Positions 18,530 through 27,839 of a stretch of 64,000 nucleotides of DNA are shown piece by piece; within the stretch, counting starts at the first letter, position 1, and every line of letters starts with the position of its first letter. Both the position numbers and the translations under genes were made by a program. Source of the DNA: Cryobacterium algoricola (GTDB lineage: Bacteria > Actinomycetota > Actinomycetes > Actinomycetales > Microbacteriaceae); assembly GCF_004402485.1 (NCBI RefSeq), contig NZ_SOFG01000004.1:310001-374000 (forward strand). Reading direction: 5' to 3'. The notes beneath the pieces were generated by a model. That model made no database searches. It was not told where the DNA came from and saw nothing but the letters and a program-made list of their open reading frames with translations.

Positions 18530-19546
18530 CTAGACGGTGACGCGAACGTCCGTCTTCGGCGCGGACGACGCCTTGGCGCGCAGGGCGAGCGCTTTCTTGT
18601 CGCGCTTGCGCACAGCGGGCTCCCTGGTGCGGAGCTGGGCGTAGAGCGGAGACGCGATGAAGATCGTCGAGTACGCGCCGGCCACGATTCCGATCAGGAG
18701 CGCGAGGGAAATGTCGCGCAGGGTACCCGCACCGAGCACGAACGCTCCGATGAAGAGGATCGAGCCGACCGGGAGGATCGCGACGACGGAGGTGTTGATC
18801 GAGCGCACCAGCGTCTGGTTCACCGCGAGGTTGACCGAGTCTGCGAAGGTCCTGCGCGATTCGGGACCATCTTCGCGGGTGTTCTCGCGGATCTTGTCGA
18901 ACACCACGACGGTGTCGTAGAGCGAGTAGCCGAGAATCGTCAGGAACCCGATCACGGCGGCCGGAGTGATCTCGAACCCGGTGATGCCGTAGAACCCCGC
19001 CGTGATGATGAGGTCGTGCAGCAGGGCGACCATCGCGGCGAGCGACATCTTCCAGGTGCGGAAGTACAGGGCCATCCCGATCGCCGCGAGCACGAGGAAG
19101 ATCCCGAGGCCGCGAAGTGCCTGCCCGGTGATGTCCGCGCCCCACGACGGGCCGATGAACGAAGCGGTGACCTGCTCGGTGGGCACCCCGTATGCGTCGG
19201 CGAGTGCTGTGCGCATCTGCCGGGTCGCGTCGCTCGACAGCTGGTCCGTCTGGATGCGGATGCCGGTGGTGCTGACGTTCGAGACCTTCGGAACCGCAGC
19301 GGGCTCGACGCTCGTCACGGCCTTGACCGCGAGCGACTGGTCCTGGTTCGCGACGTCGCTCACGACGAATTCGGAGCCGCCGGTGAATTCGATGCCGAAG
19401 ACGAACCCGCCACGGAGCTGGGGCACGACAAGCGCGATCAGGATCGCGATACCGGCCAGGGAATACCAGAGCCTGCGACGCCCGATGATGTTGAAGGAGC
19501 GCTTGCCGGTGTGCAGGTCGTTGCCGAACTGGGAGAAGCTGGCCAT
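18530..19546 (-). CDS. secF: Protein translocase subunit SecF
   Basis: RND-type partner of SecD in the SecDF complex that uses proton motive force to complete export of Sec substrates. 338 residues with six membrane segments; the first is at about 28-45 (YSLAGIAILIALVVPQL). Signatures: GGFVFGIEFTGGSEF (the D1-like motif), FYGITGFEITPAAVIGFLTILGYSLYDTVVVFDKIREN in parts (ITPAAVIGFLTILGYSLYD, TVVVFDKIREN), and the NQTLVRSINTS motif. Its ATG overlaps the secD stop by one base (TAATG). The C-terminus is basic. Confidence 0.97.
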   Translation of the reverse strand: MASFSQFGNDLHTGKRSFNIIGRRRLWYSLAGIAILIALVVPQLRGGFVFGIEFTGGSEFVVSDVANQDQSLAVKAVTSVEPAAVPKVSNVSTTGIRIQTDQLSSDATRQMRTALADAYGVPTEQVTASFIGPSWGADITGQALRGLGIFLVLAAIGMALYFRTWKMSLAAMVALLHDLIITAGFYGITGFEITPAAVIGFLTILGYSLYDTVVVFDKIRENTREDGPESRRTFADSVNLAVNQTLVRSINTSVVAILPVGSILFIGAFVLGAGTLRDISLALLIGIVAGAYSTIFIASPLYAQLRTREPAVRKRDKKALALRAKASSAPKTDVRVTV

Positions 19547-21264
19547 TAGGAATCCTTCCCGTCGGTCGACCGATCCGTGGAGGATCCGACGAGTTCTGAT
19601 GCCTTGCGCTCGGCGATGGTCTGGCGCTTGGCGGCCTCACGACTCGCGGAAGACAACTTCGCCGAAGCGACCTCGTCTGACGGACGGAACTTCGCCCTCC
19701 CCCGGTAGGTGGCTCCGAGAGCTCTCGGGTCCAGGCCGCTGAAGCGGTGGCCCTCGCTGAAGAACCGGGTCTGGGCGAGCAGCTGGAGTGTCGGGTGGGT
19801 GAAGAGCGCCACGACGACGACGTCGACGATCGTCGTGAGCCCGAGCGTCAGGGCGAAGCCCTTGACGTTGCCGACGGCGACGATGAAGAGCACGCCTGCG
19901 GCGAGGAAGTTGACCGCGTCGGAGGCGAGGACCGTGCGGATGGCGCGCTTCCAGCCCGCTTCCACGGCCGATTCCAGCCCACGGCCGTCGCGCAACTCGT
20001 CGCGCACTCGTTCGAAGTACACGATGAACGAGTCCGCCGTGATTCCGATGGCGACGATCAACCCCGCGACACCGGCGAGGGAGAGCCGGTAGCCCTCACG
20101 CCAGGACAGGATCGTGATCAGGAGGTAGGTGATCACTGCGGCGACGACGAGGGACGCCACCGTGACGAAGCCGAGCAACCGGTACTGCAGGAGCGAGTAC
20201 AGCACGACCAGGATGAGTCCGATCAGGCCGGCGATGAGGCCGCTCACGAGCTGGGTCGAACCGAGGGTCGCCGAGATCGTGTCCTGGCTCTGCACGGTGA
20301 AGCTCAGCGGCAAGGCGCCGAACTTCAGCTGGTCCGCGAGCACCTTGGAGGATGCCTGGTCGAAGCTGCCGCTGATCTGGGCGTTGCCGTCCGTGATCAC
20401 GGCGAGGGTGCGCGGCGCGGAGATGACCTTGCCGTCGAGCACGATCGCGAACTGGTTCTGCACGCCGGTGAGTCCGCTCAGCCGGGTGCTGACCGTTGCG
20501 AAGTCCTTGGTGCCCTGCTCGTCGAACTTGATGTTGACGACCCACTCGCCGGTGGTGGCACCGGACTGGGTGGTCTTCTGGCCGTTGGTGGCGTCGGAGA
20601 CGTTCTCGCCGCTGACCTCCACCGGGCCGAGGATGTACTTGACCGAACCGTCCGTCTCACAGGTCACGAGCGGCTGGTCGGCCGGTGCGACGTTGGAGGT
20701 GTCGATGGTCGAGCAGTCGAAGGCGGCGTACTGCGCCTGGAGCGCCGGGGTCACCCAGCTGAGGTCGCTGCCGTTGGTGGGTACCGCCGTCGGCGTGCTC
20801 GGCAGGGTCGGGTCGACCGTCGCGGCCGGAGTCGGCGTCGCGGTGCCGTCGGCGCCGATCGCGGCCGTCGAGGGCGCTGCGGCGACCAGGACGGGGCGGA
20901 ATTCGAGCTTCGCTGACGATTCGATCCGGTTGATCGTGGCGTCGTCCGGGATTCCCGGGATCGACACGACGATGTTCTGGCCGCTCGTGTTGATCTCCGC
21001 CTCGGAGACACCGGAGGAGTCGATGCGCTGCCGGATGATCGACACCGCCTGGTTCAGCTGCTCCTGGGAGACGGACTGACCGGACTCGAGCTTCGGCGCG
21101 AGGATGATCTGCGTGCCACCCTCGAGGTCGAGGGCCAGCTTGGGCGCCCAGGACCCTCCGGCGGTGAGGACACCGATGAGGTTGACTGCGACCAGGCCGA
21201 TGACGATCACCCCCAGCCACGTCAGGGAACGCCAGGCCTTCTTGGCCGGAGTCGACTTTGCCAC
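19546..21264 (-). CDS. secD: Protein translocase subunit SecD
   Basis: 572 residues. N-terminal membrane segment (SLTWLGVIVIGLVAVNLIGVL in overlapping parts), the LALDLEGGTQIIL D1 motif, a large external domain, then five C-terminal membrane segments with GVAGLIVAIGITADSFIVYFE. The external domain carries a Pro/Thr/Ala-rich linker of about 40 residues (about 150-190) and two cysteines (FDCSTID, LVTCETD) that may form a disulfide, as in other high-GC actinobacteria. Start: GTG at 21264 (VAKSTP) is preferred because a -10-like TATAGA sits at 21285-21280 and homology begins here; a TTG start 13 codons earlier is formally possible. Confidence 0.95.
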   Translation of the reverse strand: MAKSTPAKKAWRSLTWLGVIVIGLVAVNLIGVLTAGGSWAPKLALDLEGGTQIILAPKLESGQSVSQEQLNQAVSIIRQRIDSSGVSEAEINTSGQNIVVSIPGIPDDATINRIESSAKLEFRPVLVAAAPSTAAIGADGTATPTPAATVDPTLPSTPTAVPTNGSDLSWVTPALQAQYAAFDCSTIDTSNVAPADQPLVTCETDGSVKYILGPVEVSGENVSDATNGQKTTQSGATTGEWVVNIKFDEQGTKDFATVSTRLSGLTGVQNQFAIVLDGKVISAPRTLAVITDGNAQISGSFDQASSKVLADQLKFGALPLSFTVQSQDTISATLGSTQLVSGLIAGLIGLILVVLYSLLQYRLLGFVTVASLVVAAVITYLLITILSWREGYRLSLAGVAGLIVAIGITADSFIVYFERVRDELRDGRGLESAVEAGWKRAIRTVLASDAVNFLAAGVLFIVAVGNVKGFALTLGLTTIVDVVVVALFTHPTLQLLAQTRFFSEGHRFSGLDPRALGATYRGRAKFRPSDEVASAKLSSASREAAKRQTIAERKASELVGSSTDRSTDGKDS

Positions 21265-21327
21265 CTTGGAACTCAGCTTTCTATACGCGTGCACGCGCCA
21301 CAAGGACGCGAGCCGGGCGAGGGTTGG

Positions 21328-21765
21328 TTACGCGTCGCCCTTGGTGGGGTCGCTCTTGGTCGAATCGGTTGACGGGGCATCGTCGGCGATGCGCTCGCCG
21401 AACTCGGGTTCGCCCATGACGATCGCGTTGTCTTCGTTGAGCCGTGCGGTGTGGGTGTCGTCGACGGACGACTCGAGCTCGGCGTCCGCATCGTCGGCGG
21501 TGACGGCCGGCTCGACGACCCGGGAGATCGCCTGGCGGTGCATCTGCACGACGGTTCCGGGAGCAATCTCGAGCTCGACCTTGTTTGCTTCCTCGTCGAT
21601 CGACAGAATGGTTCCGTACATACCGAAGTTGGTCATGACGTTCGCGCCTGCGACCATCTGCGACTGCAGCGACGCCTGCTCCTTCTGGCGCTTGCGGCCG
21701 TTGCGGAACATAAAGAACACCAGCAGCGCCAATACGGCGAGCATGACAAGAGTCAACGGATCCAT
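21328..21765 (-). CDS. yajC: Preprotein translocase auxiliary subunit YajC
   Basis: Small partner of SecDF. 145 residues: N-terminal membrane segment at about 4-20 (LTLVMLAVLALLVFFMF), then the conserved basic NGRKRQKEQ and the YajC core (MVAGANVMTNFGMYGTILSI), followed by an acidic Asp/Ser/Thr-rich tail of about 55 residues typical of actinobacteria. ATG at 21765; an upstream in-frame extension has no homology. It is transcribed before secD and secF. Confidence 0.94.
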   Translation of the reverse strand: MDPLTLVMLAVLALLVFFMFRNGRKRQKEQASLQSQMVAGANVMTNFGMYGTILSIDEEANKVELEIAPGTVVQMHRQAISRVVEPAVTADDADAELESSVDDTHTARLNEDNAIVMGEPEFGERIADDAPSTDSTKSDPTKGDA

Positions 21766-21842
21766 AGTGCGGCAAAGCCTTCCAGTTGCGGCGCGGTGGC
21801 CGAAGCGTGTGCGTACATGCGGCTCGGAGCGAACCACATCGA

Positions 21843-21848
21843 ATTATA
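21843..21848 (-). promoter_or_regulatory. Candidate yajC promoter -10 box
   Basis: Perfect TATAAT on the minus strand overlapping the ruvB stop codon, about 78 bases before the yajC ATG. No good -35 is seen at 17 bases. It suggests yajC-secD-secF has its own promoter in addition to read-through from ruvCAB. Confidence 0.4.
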
Positions 21849-22914
21849 GGTCATCAATCGGAAGGGCGGGTTGGCGGCCGACGTCGTTCGGATCGGCGAG
21901 CCCGAAGTGCCGCCACGCGGCCGCGGTGGCCACCCTGCCACGCGGGGTGCGCGTGAGGAAGCCTATCCGCACCAGGAACGGCTCGACGACAGACTCGACG
22001 GTCTCCGACTCCTCCCCCACCGAAACGGCGAGGGTGTTCAGTCCGACCGGCCCACCCCCAAAACGGGTCAGGATGATGTTCATGACCTCACGGTCGAGCC
22101 TGTCGAGGCCGATCGGGTCGACATCGTAGAGTTCGAGGGCCGCATGGACGGCCGCCAGGTCGGCTGCTCCGCCGTGCACGAGGGCATAGTCGCGCACCCG
22201 GCGCAGCAGCCGGTTCGCGATGCGCGGCGTTCCCCGGCAGCGGCCGGCGATCTCCGCGATGGCCTCCCTGTCGATCTCGAGGTCGAGCATGGTCGCGGCC
22301 CGGGCAAGGACCTGCTCCAGTTCCTGGCTCGCATAGAACTCAAGGTGTGCCGTGAAGCCGAAGCGGTCGCGGAGCGGGTTCGGCAGCATCCCGGACCGAG
22401 TCGTCGCACCGACAAGGGTGAACGGGGCGAGGTCGAGCGGCACCGACGTCGCGCCGGCGCCCTTACCCACCATGATGTCGATTCGGAAGTCTTCCATCGC
22501 CAGGTAGAGCATCTCCTCCGCGGACCTGGCCATCCGGTGGATCTCGTCGATGAAGAGCACCTCGCCGGGCACGAGGGAGGACAGCACGGCTGCGAGGTCG
22601 CCGGCGTGCTGGATGGCGGGGCCGCTCGACATTCGCAGCGGGCGGTTGCCCTCGTAGGCGATGATCATCGCGAGCGTGGTCTTGCCGAGGCCGGGAGGGC
22701 CGGCGAGCAGGATGTGGTCCGGCGTGCGGTTCTGCATCGTCGCGGCAGTGAGCATGAGCTGCAACTGGCCGCGCACCTTCTGCTGGCCGACGAATTCCGC
22801 GAGGCTTCGGGGACGGAGCGCGCCCTCGAACGCGAGCTCCGCCTCGCCCTCGAGCAGCGGGCTGGTGAGTTCGACGCCCGGGTCCGGTGTCCCTGCGAAC
22901 GGTTCGGCGGTCAC
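21844..22914 (-). CDS. ruvB: Holliday junction branch-migration helicase RuvB
   Basis: Hexameric AAA+ motor that drives branch migration with RuvA. 356 residues. [12 protein letters not shown], Walker [15 protein letters not shown], Walker [10 protein letters not shown], sensor 1 [10 protein letters not shown], arginine finger region LRDRFGF, and the C-terminal winged helix ending [19 protein letters not shown] start overlapping the ruvA stop by 4 bases (GTGA), so ruvC-ruvA-ruvB are coupled. Confidence 0.98.
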   Translation of the reverse strand: MTAEPFAGTPDPGVELTSPLLEGEAELAFEGALRPRSLAEFVGQQKVRGQLQLMLTAATMQNRTPDHILLAGPPGLGKTTLAMIIAYEGNRPLRMSSGPAIQHAGDLAAVLSSLVPGEVLFIDEIHRMARSAEEMLYLAMEDFRIDIMVGKGAGATSVPLDLAPFTLVGATTRSGMLPNPLRDRFGFTAHLEFYASQELEQVLARAATMLDLEIDREAIAEIAGRCRGTPRIANRLLRRVRDYALVHGGAADLAAVHAALELYDVDPIGLDRLDREVMNIILTRFGGGPVGLNTLAVSVGEESETVESVVEPFLVRIGFLTRTPRGRVATAAAWRHFGLADPNDVGRQPALPIDDL

Positions 22915-23540
22915 TGTCGGTCCTCCGATGCCTGGTGCGCCGGTCCGAGCCGGGCGAGGACGAGCCTCAGCAGCGCGGCGACACCGATCAGGTCGGGGTC
23001 TGCGGCTTCTGCGAGGGTCTCCCTGACGGCTTCCTCCGCAACCCGTTCCGACCAGCCGAGGCCGATCAGGGCGGCCTGGACGTTGGCGGAGGGGCTCGCG
23101 GCGGCCGGCCGCCTGGTGCGGGGCGCGCCGTCGACGGCGGACACGACGACCTTGCCTGCGAGCGACAGGATGATGAGCTTCGCGGTCTTCGGCCCGATGC
23201 CGCTGACCTTGCGGAAAACGGCGTCGTCTTCACCGGCGACGGCCTGGGCGATCTGGTTCGGGGTGAGCACGGCGAGCACGCCGAGCGCGGACTTCGGGCC
23301 GACCCCGGTGACGCCGACGAGGAGCTCGAACACGGACAGTTCGTCGGCGGACGCGAAGCCGTAGAGGGTGAGCGAGTCCTCCCTGACCAGCAGGGTGGTG
23401 AGCAGGCGCGCCTCGGTTCCGTGCCTGAGGCCGAGGGCGGTGGCGGGCGTCACCTGCACGGCGAGCCCGACTCCCCCGACCTCGAGCACCGCGGTCGAGC
23501 CGGCGGCGGAGAGGACGAGTCCACGTACGGAAGAGATCAT
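22911..23540 (-). CDS. ruvA: Holliday junction DNA-binding protein RuvA
   Basis: Tetrameric junction-recognition subunit. 209 residues: OB-fold domain I ([20 protein letters not shown]), two helix-hairpin-helix motifs ([32 protein letters not shown]), and a C-terminal domain III that contacts RuvB. ATG overlaps the ruvC stop by 4 bases. Length and motifs are normal. Confidence 0.97.
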   Translation of the reverse strand: MISSVRGLVLSAAGSTAVLEVGGVGLAVQVTPATALGLRHGTEARLLTTLLVREDSLTLYGFASADELSVFELLVGVTGVGPKSALGVLAVLTPNQIAQAVAGEDDAVFRKVSGIGPKTAKLIILSLAGKVVVSAVDGAPRTRRPAAASPSANVQAALIGLGWSERVAEEAVRETLAEAADPDLIGVAALLRLVLARLGPAHQASEDRQ

Positions 23541-24142
23541 CGCTTAAGCCTACGGGGCACCGCCGACGCTGCCGCGCCGCGCTCCGCGGCGCGCCACGCA
23601 GCCTGTGCGGGCGTGAGTGCGCCGCCCGCGAGTCCGTCCGCCGTCGGCAGGGTTCCCCCGGACGCCCCGGTACGCCAGGCGTGGCAGATGGCCAGCGCGA
23701 GCGCGTCGGCGGCGTCAGCGGGCTTCGGAACTTCGCTGAGGCCGAGCACGCGGGCGACCATCGCGCCGACCTGGGCCTTGTCCGCCGAGCCGTAGCCGGT
23801 GATCGCCGCCTTGACCTCGCTCGGGGTGTGCAGGGTGACCGTGAGGCCGCGCTGGGCGGCGAGCAGGAGGGCGACCCCGCTGATCTGGGCGGTACCCATC
23901 ACTGTGCGCACGTTGTGCTGGGCGAAGACGCGCTCGATGGCGACGAAGGCCGGCTTGTGCCGGTCCATCATCTCCTCGAGCCCGCGGCTCAGCAGGAGCA
24001 GGCGCTGCTCGAGCGGAAGCTCGGGTGAGCTGCGCAGGACCGTGACGTCGACGAGCGTCGCCGTGCGATTCGGCGCGACGTCGACGACACCGACGCCGCA
24101 ACGGGTGAGCCCGGGGTCGATTCCGAGCACCCGCACGGCCAC
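23537..24142 (-). CDS. ruvC: Crossover junction endodeoxyribonuclease RuvC
   Basis: Homodimeric Holliday junction resolvase. 201 residues. Catalytic acids are visible in [12 protein letters not shown] (Asp9), FVAIERVF (Glu) and [14 protein letters not shown] (two Asp). The last 25 residues are Ala/Arg-rich. GTG start, 6 bases after the yebC stop; overlaps ruvA by 4 bases. No LexA box was recognised upstream of yebC or ruvC. Confidence 0.97.
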   Translation of the reverse strand: MAVRVLGIDPGLTRCGVGVVDVAPNRTATLVDVTVLRSSPELPLEQRLLLLSRGLEEMMDRHKPAFVAIERVFAQHNVRTVMGTAQISGVALLLAAQRGLTVTLHTPSEVKAAITGYGSADKAQVGAMVARVLGLSEVPKPADAADALALAICHAWRTGASGGTLPTADGLAGGALTPAQAAWRAAERGAAASAVPRRLKR

Positions 24143-24148
24143 CGGTGT

Positions 24149-24913
24149 CTACTCGTTCTCGGCTTCGAGCTCGGCGGAGACGGCGGCAGACACGGCGTAG
24201 TTGCTGTAGATGTTCTGCACGTCGTCGAGTTCCTCGAGGGCGTCGATGAGCTTGAAGACCTTGCGGGCGGTCTCGGCGTCCACGTCGATCGTGAGCTGCG
24301 GGACGAAGGCGATGTCGGCCGAGTTGTAGTCGATTCCGGCGGCCTGCAGGGCCGTACGGGTTGCCACGAGGTCCTGGACCTCGCTGAAGACCTCGAAGGT
24401 CTCCCCTTCGTCGACGACCTCTTCGGCTCCGGCGTCGAGGACCGCTCCGAGGACGTCGTCTTCGGTGACGCCGTTCGCCTTGGACACCACCACGATGCCC
24501 TTGCGGTGGAAGTTGTATGCGACACTGCCGGGGTCTGCCATGTTGCCGCCGTTGCGGCTGACCGTCGTACGGACTTCCGCCGCTGCCCGATTCTTGTTGT
24601 CGGTGAGGCACTCGATCATGATGGCGACGCCGTTGGCGGCGTAGCCCTCGTACATGATCGTGGTGTAGTCGACGACGACGCCGGCGAGGCCGGCCCCGCG
24701 CTTGACGGCGCGGTCGATGTTCTCGTTGGGGACCGAGGTCTTCTTGGCCTTCTGGATCGCGTCGACGAGAGTCGGGTTACCCGACAGGTCGGCGCCGCCC
24801 ATACGTGCGGCGACCTCGATGTTCTTGATCAGCTTGGCGAAGGCCTTGGCCCTCCGTGAGTCGGTGACCGCCTTCTGGTGCTTGGTAGTCGCCCACTTGG
24901 AATGTCCGGACAT
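24149..24913 (-). CDS. YebC/PmpR-family protein
   Basis: 254 residues. Signatures [21 protein letters not shown], cut here as [15 protein letters not shown], then [32 protein letters not shown] and [15 protein letters not shown]. Recent work on YebC family members supports a role in translation of difficult peptide stretches, while older work describes transcriptional regulation; which applies here cannot be read from sequence. It heads the yebC-ruvC-ruvA-ruvB transcript, the standard bacterial order. Confidence 0.96.
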   Translation of the reverse strand: MSGHSKWATTKHQKAVTDSRRAKAFAKLIKNIEVAARMGGADLSGNPTLVDAIQKAKKTSVPNENIDRAVKRGAGLAGVVVDYTTIMYEGYAANGVAIMIECLTDNKNRAAAEVRTTVSRNGGNMADPGSVAYNFHRKGIVVVSKANGVTEDDVLGAVLDAGAEEVVDEGETFEVFSEVQDLVATRTALQAAGIDYNSADIAFVPQLTIDVDAETARKVFKLIDALEELDDVQNIYSNYAVSAAVSAELEAENE

Positions 24914-25039
24914 GAATCTCCCGTTGTCGTGCTTGGCTGTCTGATTGTGGTGCCGGCCGTCTGCCGCCAGTGGCAGAACAGCGAATTCGTCGCACCAATG
25001 CGGTGTTCGCCAGTCTAACCCGAGGTGCCCGATCCGCCC

Positions 25040-25057
25040 TGCCGGAGCCTTCCGGCA
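25040..25057 (-). terminator. Small hairpin downstream of the DUF1697 gene
   Basis: TGCCGGA / TCCGGCA, 7 bp stem, 4-base loop, about 33 bases past the DUF1697 stop; no T-tract. Candidate terminator. Confidence 0.3.
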
Positions 25058-25089
25058 AGCGCGGCGGACCCCTGATGCTCCAGGGCGGG

Positions 25090-25626
25090 TCAGAGCGTGA
25101 TGATCTTCTGCAGGGTGTTCAGGTTGCGGGTTGTGGTCGTCGCGCGGTATTTCACCTTCGCGCTCTTCTTGCTGAAGGCGCTCTTGATGCCGACGGCCTT
25201 CCGGACCTCCCAGTAGAGGACACCGTGGCCGAGTTCGATCCGTTCATCCGCCTGGTCGAGTTCCCTGGCGTGGCCCGCGAGCTCTGCAAGGTGGGTCGGG
25301 TCCGAACCGAACATGACGTAGGCGTGCCAGCCTTCTCGCTCCGGGAACGGGTAGGAACGCACCTCGCGGGTGAGTTCGGCCTCGTCGATGAGCACGATCC
25401 AGGCTTCGTAGTCGAAGCGCTCCGACAGGGCCGCCTCGATCCGGCTCTTGATCGCGCCTGGCGAGGCCTGGGCCGCATCGTCGACGCTGAAGACGACGTT
25501 GCCGCTCGCGACCACAGTCCTGACGTCGGTGTAGCCGAGGCCCTGGAAGGTCTCGACGAGATCATTCATGGCGATGGTTATGCCGTTGACATTGATTCCC
25601 CTGAGCAGGGCTACGTATCGCATCAT
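25090..25626 (-). CDS. DUF1697 family protein
   Basis: 178 residues starting [15 protein letters not shown], the diagnostic opening of DUF1697, with [23 protein letters not shown] (seen in parts [15 protein letters not shown]) and a C-terminal [12 protein letters not shown]. Two adjacent ATG codons at 25626 and 25623 are both possible starts; no strong ribosome site is seen. The upstream in-frame extension would overlap pdxT and lacks homology. Function of the family is unknown. Confidence 0.88.
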   Translation of the reverse strand: MMRYVALLRGINVNGITIAMNDLVETFQGLGYTDVRTVVASGNVVFSVDDAAQASPGAIKSRIEAALSERFDYEAWIVLIDEAELTREVRSYPFPEREGWHAYVMFGSDPTHLAELAGHARELDQADERIELGHGVLYWEVRKAVGIKSAFSKKSAKVKYRATTTTRNLNTLQKIITL

Positions 25627-25685
25627 CGTTGACTCATGCCCAAACCCTAGTCCCGGACCCGCCAGGCGGGAAACCCCGCCGGTCC

Positions 25686-26279
25686 TCAGCCGAGGAAGCG
25701 GGCCGCAGCGACCGTGCTGAGGAAATACTCGTGGAAGCGGTGCTCCCCCGTGATCTCCGGGTGGAACGAGGTACCGAGCAGGCGCCCCTGCTCCACAGCG
25801 ACGCACCGGCCATCGGCGAGCCGGGCGAGAGCCGTCGCCTGCGGGCCGACCGTGTCGACCACCGGGGCGCGGATGAACACGGCGTGCACCGGTGCTTCGC
25901 CCAGCACCGGCACGTCCAGATCGGTCTCGAAGGACTGCGTCTGCGAGCCGAAGGCATTGCGCCGGACGCTGATGTCGAGGCCGCCGATGCTCTCCTGGCC
26001 GCGGATGCCGTCGACGACGGTGTCCGCAAGCATGATCAGTCCCGCGCAGGTGCCGTAGACCGGGAGACCGGCCCTGACGGCGGCCCGCAAGGGATCGGCA
26101 AGGCCGAAGGCCCGCGCGAGCTTGTCCATCACGCTGGACTCGCCGCCCGGAATCACGAGCCCGTCGACGCGGGCGAGTTCCTCAGGGCGGCGCACCAGGA
26201 CGACGTCCGCTCCGAGGGTGCGCAATACCTGCGCATGCTCGCGAAAGTCGCCCTGGAGGGCGAGTACTCCTACCGTCAC
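25686..26279 (-). CDS. pdxT: Pyridoxal 5'-phosphate synthase glutaminase subunit PdxT
   Basis: Hydrolyses glutamine and passes ammonia to PdxS for de novo PLP synthesis. 197 residues. Class I-like glutaminase triad: Cys78 in VYGTCAGLI, His173 and Glu175 in SFHPEIT; GGESSVM is the oxyanion loop. GTG start nine bases after pdxS, so the pair is one transcript. Full length. Confidence 0.97.
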   Translation of the reverse strand: MTVGVLALQGDFREHAQVLRTLGADVVLVRRPEELARVDGLVIPGGESSVMDKLARAFGLADPLRAAVRAGLPVYGTCAGLIMLADTVVDGIRGQESIGGLDISVRRNAFGSQTQSFETDLDVPVLGEAPVHAVFIRAPVVDTVGPQATALARLADGRCVAVEQGRLLGTSFHPEITGEHRFHEYFLSTVAAARFLG

Positions 26280-26288
26280 CTGTTCGAG

Positions 26289-27191
26289 CTACCAGCCGCG
26301 CTCGGAGAGGCGGTGCGGTGCGGGGAGGTCGGACACGTTGATGCCGACCATGGCCTCGCCGAGGCCGCGCGATACGGATGCGATGACGCTGGGGTCGTCG
26401 TAGAACGTGACGGCCTTGACGATCGCGTTCGCGCGGGCCTGCGGGTTGCCCGACTTGAAGATACCGGAGCCGACGAAGACGCCGTCCGCACCGAGCTGCA
26501 TCATCAGGGCGGCATCGGCCGGGGTGGCCACGCCACCGGCGACGAACAAGACAACGGGGAGCTTGCCGGTCGCGGCGATCTCCACGACGAGCTCGTACGG
26601 GGCCTGCAGGTCCTTGGCCGCGACGTAGAGCTCGTCCTTGCTGAGCGAGGACAGGCGGCCGATCTCACCCTTGATCGTCCGGATGTGCTTCATGGCCTCC
26701 GAGACGTCGCCGGTGCCGGCTTCGCCCTTCGACCGGATCATGGCCGCGCCCTCGTTGATGCGACGGAGCGCCTCACCGAGGTTGGTCGCGCCGCAGACGA
26801 ACGGCACGTCGAACTTCCACTTGTCTATGTGGTTGACGTAGTCGGCGGGGCTGAGCACTTCGGATTCGTCGATGTAATCGACGCCGAGAGCCTGCAGGAC
26901 CTGAGCCTCGACGAAGTGGCCGATGCGGGCCTTCGCCATCACCGGGATGGACACCTCGGCGATGATGCTGTCGATCAGGTCGGGGTCGCTCATCCGTGCG
27001 ACGCCACCCTGGGAGCGGATGTCCGCGGGAACGCGCTCGAGCGCCATGACGGCGACGGCACCGGCATCTTCCGCGATGCGGGCCTGTGCTGCGGTGACGA
27101 CGTCCATGATGACGCCGCCCTTCATCATGTCGGCGAGACCGCGCTTGACACGGCTCGAACCAAACTGCTCGATGGATGTTGTTTCAGTCAT
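26289..27191 (-). CDS. pdxS: Pyridoxal 5'-phosphate synthase lyase subunit PdxS
   Basis: TIM-barrel enzyme that builds PLP from ribose 5-phosphate, glyceraldehyde 3-phosphate and ammonia. 300 residues. The catalytic lysines are in VMAKARIGH (Lys87) and [42 protein letters not shown] (parts shown: [19 protein letters not shown]) is the phosphate-binding end of the barrel. ATG start. The organism therefore uses the DXP-independent PLP route. Confidence 0.98.
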   Translation of the reverse strand: MTETTSIEQFGSSRVKRGLADMMKGGVIMDVVTAAQARIAEDAGAVAVMALERVPADIRSQGGVARMSDPDLIDSIIAEVSIPVMAKARIGHFVEAQVLQALGVDYIDESEVLSPADYVNHIDKWKFDVPFVCGATNLGEALRRINEGAAMIRSKGEAGTGDVSEAMKHIRTIKGEIGRLSSLSKDELYVAAKDLQAPYELVVEIAATGKLPVVLFVAGGVATPADAALMMQLGADGVFVGSGIFKSGNPQARANAIVKAVTFYDDPSVIASVSRGLGEAMVGINVSDLPAPHRLSERGW

Positions 27192-27283
27192 AACGTGAAT
27201 TCTATTCCTTGCGTCTGGTGGGAACTCCGCGAGCAGCGGCTGCGAGAGCGGGTGGTACGAGGGGAAGGGTGAACGGGGTCGGG

Positions 27284-27838
27284 CTAGGCGTCGTCGCGCG
27301 GCCAGCCGTCCGCGACCATCCGGCGGACATCGCCGAGCAGCTGCGGAATGGCCTTGGTCTTCGCGATGATCGGGAAGAAGTTCGAGTCGGTCGCCCAGCG
27401 TGGGACGATGTGCTGGTGCAGGTGTTCTGCGATACCTGCTCCGGCGACCCGGCCCTGATTCATCCCGATGTTGAAGCCGTCACAGTTGGACGTCTCCGCG
27501 AGCACGCGCATCGCCACCTGGGTCAGGCTACCGATCTCGGCGACTTCCTCCGGCGTTGCTTCGTCATAGGTCGCAATGTGACGGTACGGGCAGACGAGCA
27601 GGTGACCGCTGTTGTACGGGAACAGATTGAGCAGCACGTATGCGTGCGTGCCTCGGGCGACGATGAGAGCCTTTTCGTCGGTCATTGCCGGGGCGAGGCA
27701 GAACGGGCAGGCGTCGGCGTGCGGCTGGGTGCCGTCCTGGATGTAGACCATCCGGTGCGGCGTCCACAGCCGCTGGAAGGCGTCCGGTACGGCGGCGAAG
27801 TCGCCGGACAATTCGATCGTCTCGTCTCCGGCAGTCAC
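27284..27838 (-). CDS. HIT family hydrolase/adenylyltransferase
   Basis: 184 residues. The histidine triad is H139-L-H141-Q-H143 ([10 protein letters not shown]); Cys44 and Cys47 with upstream histidines suggest the structural zinc site of the GalT/Ap4A-phosphorylase-like HIT branch. GTG start one base after the thrS stop. In mycobacteria the orthologue sits at the same place and is described as an Ap4A phosphorylase-type enzyme; that activity is inferred here. Confidence 0.9.
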   Translation of the reverse strand: MTAGDETIELSGDFAAVPDAFQRLWTPHRMVYIQDGTQPHADACPFCLAPAMTDEKALIVARGTHAYVLLNLFPYNSGHLLVCPYRHIATYDEATPEEVAEIGSLTQVAMRVLAETSNCDGFNIGMNQGRVAGAGIAEHLHQHIVPRWATDSNFFPIIAKTKAIPQLLGDVRRMVADGWPRDDA

Positions 27839-27839
27839 G

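Noticed and set aside
24914..25089. LexA box for ruvCAB upstream of yebC
   Set aside because: A CGAACACCGC stretch exists, but the second half-site does not match the LexA consensus.
27192..27283. Riboswitch upstream of pdxS
   Set aside because: Ninety-two bases with no recognisable aptamer structure.
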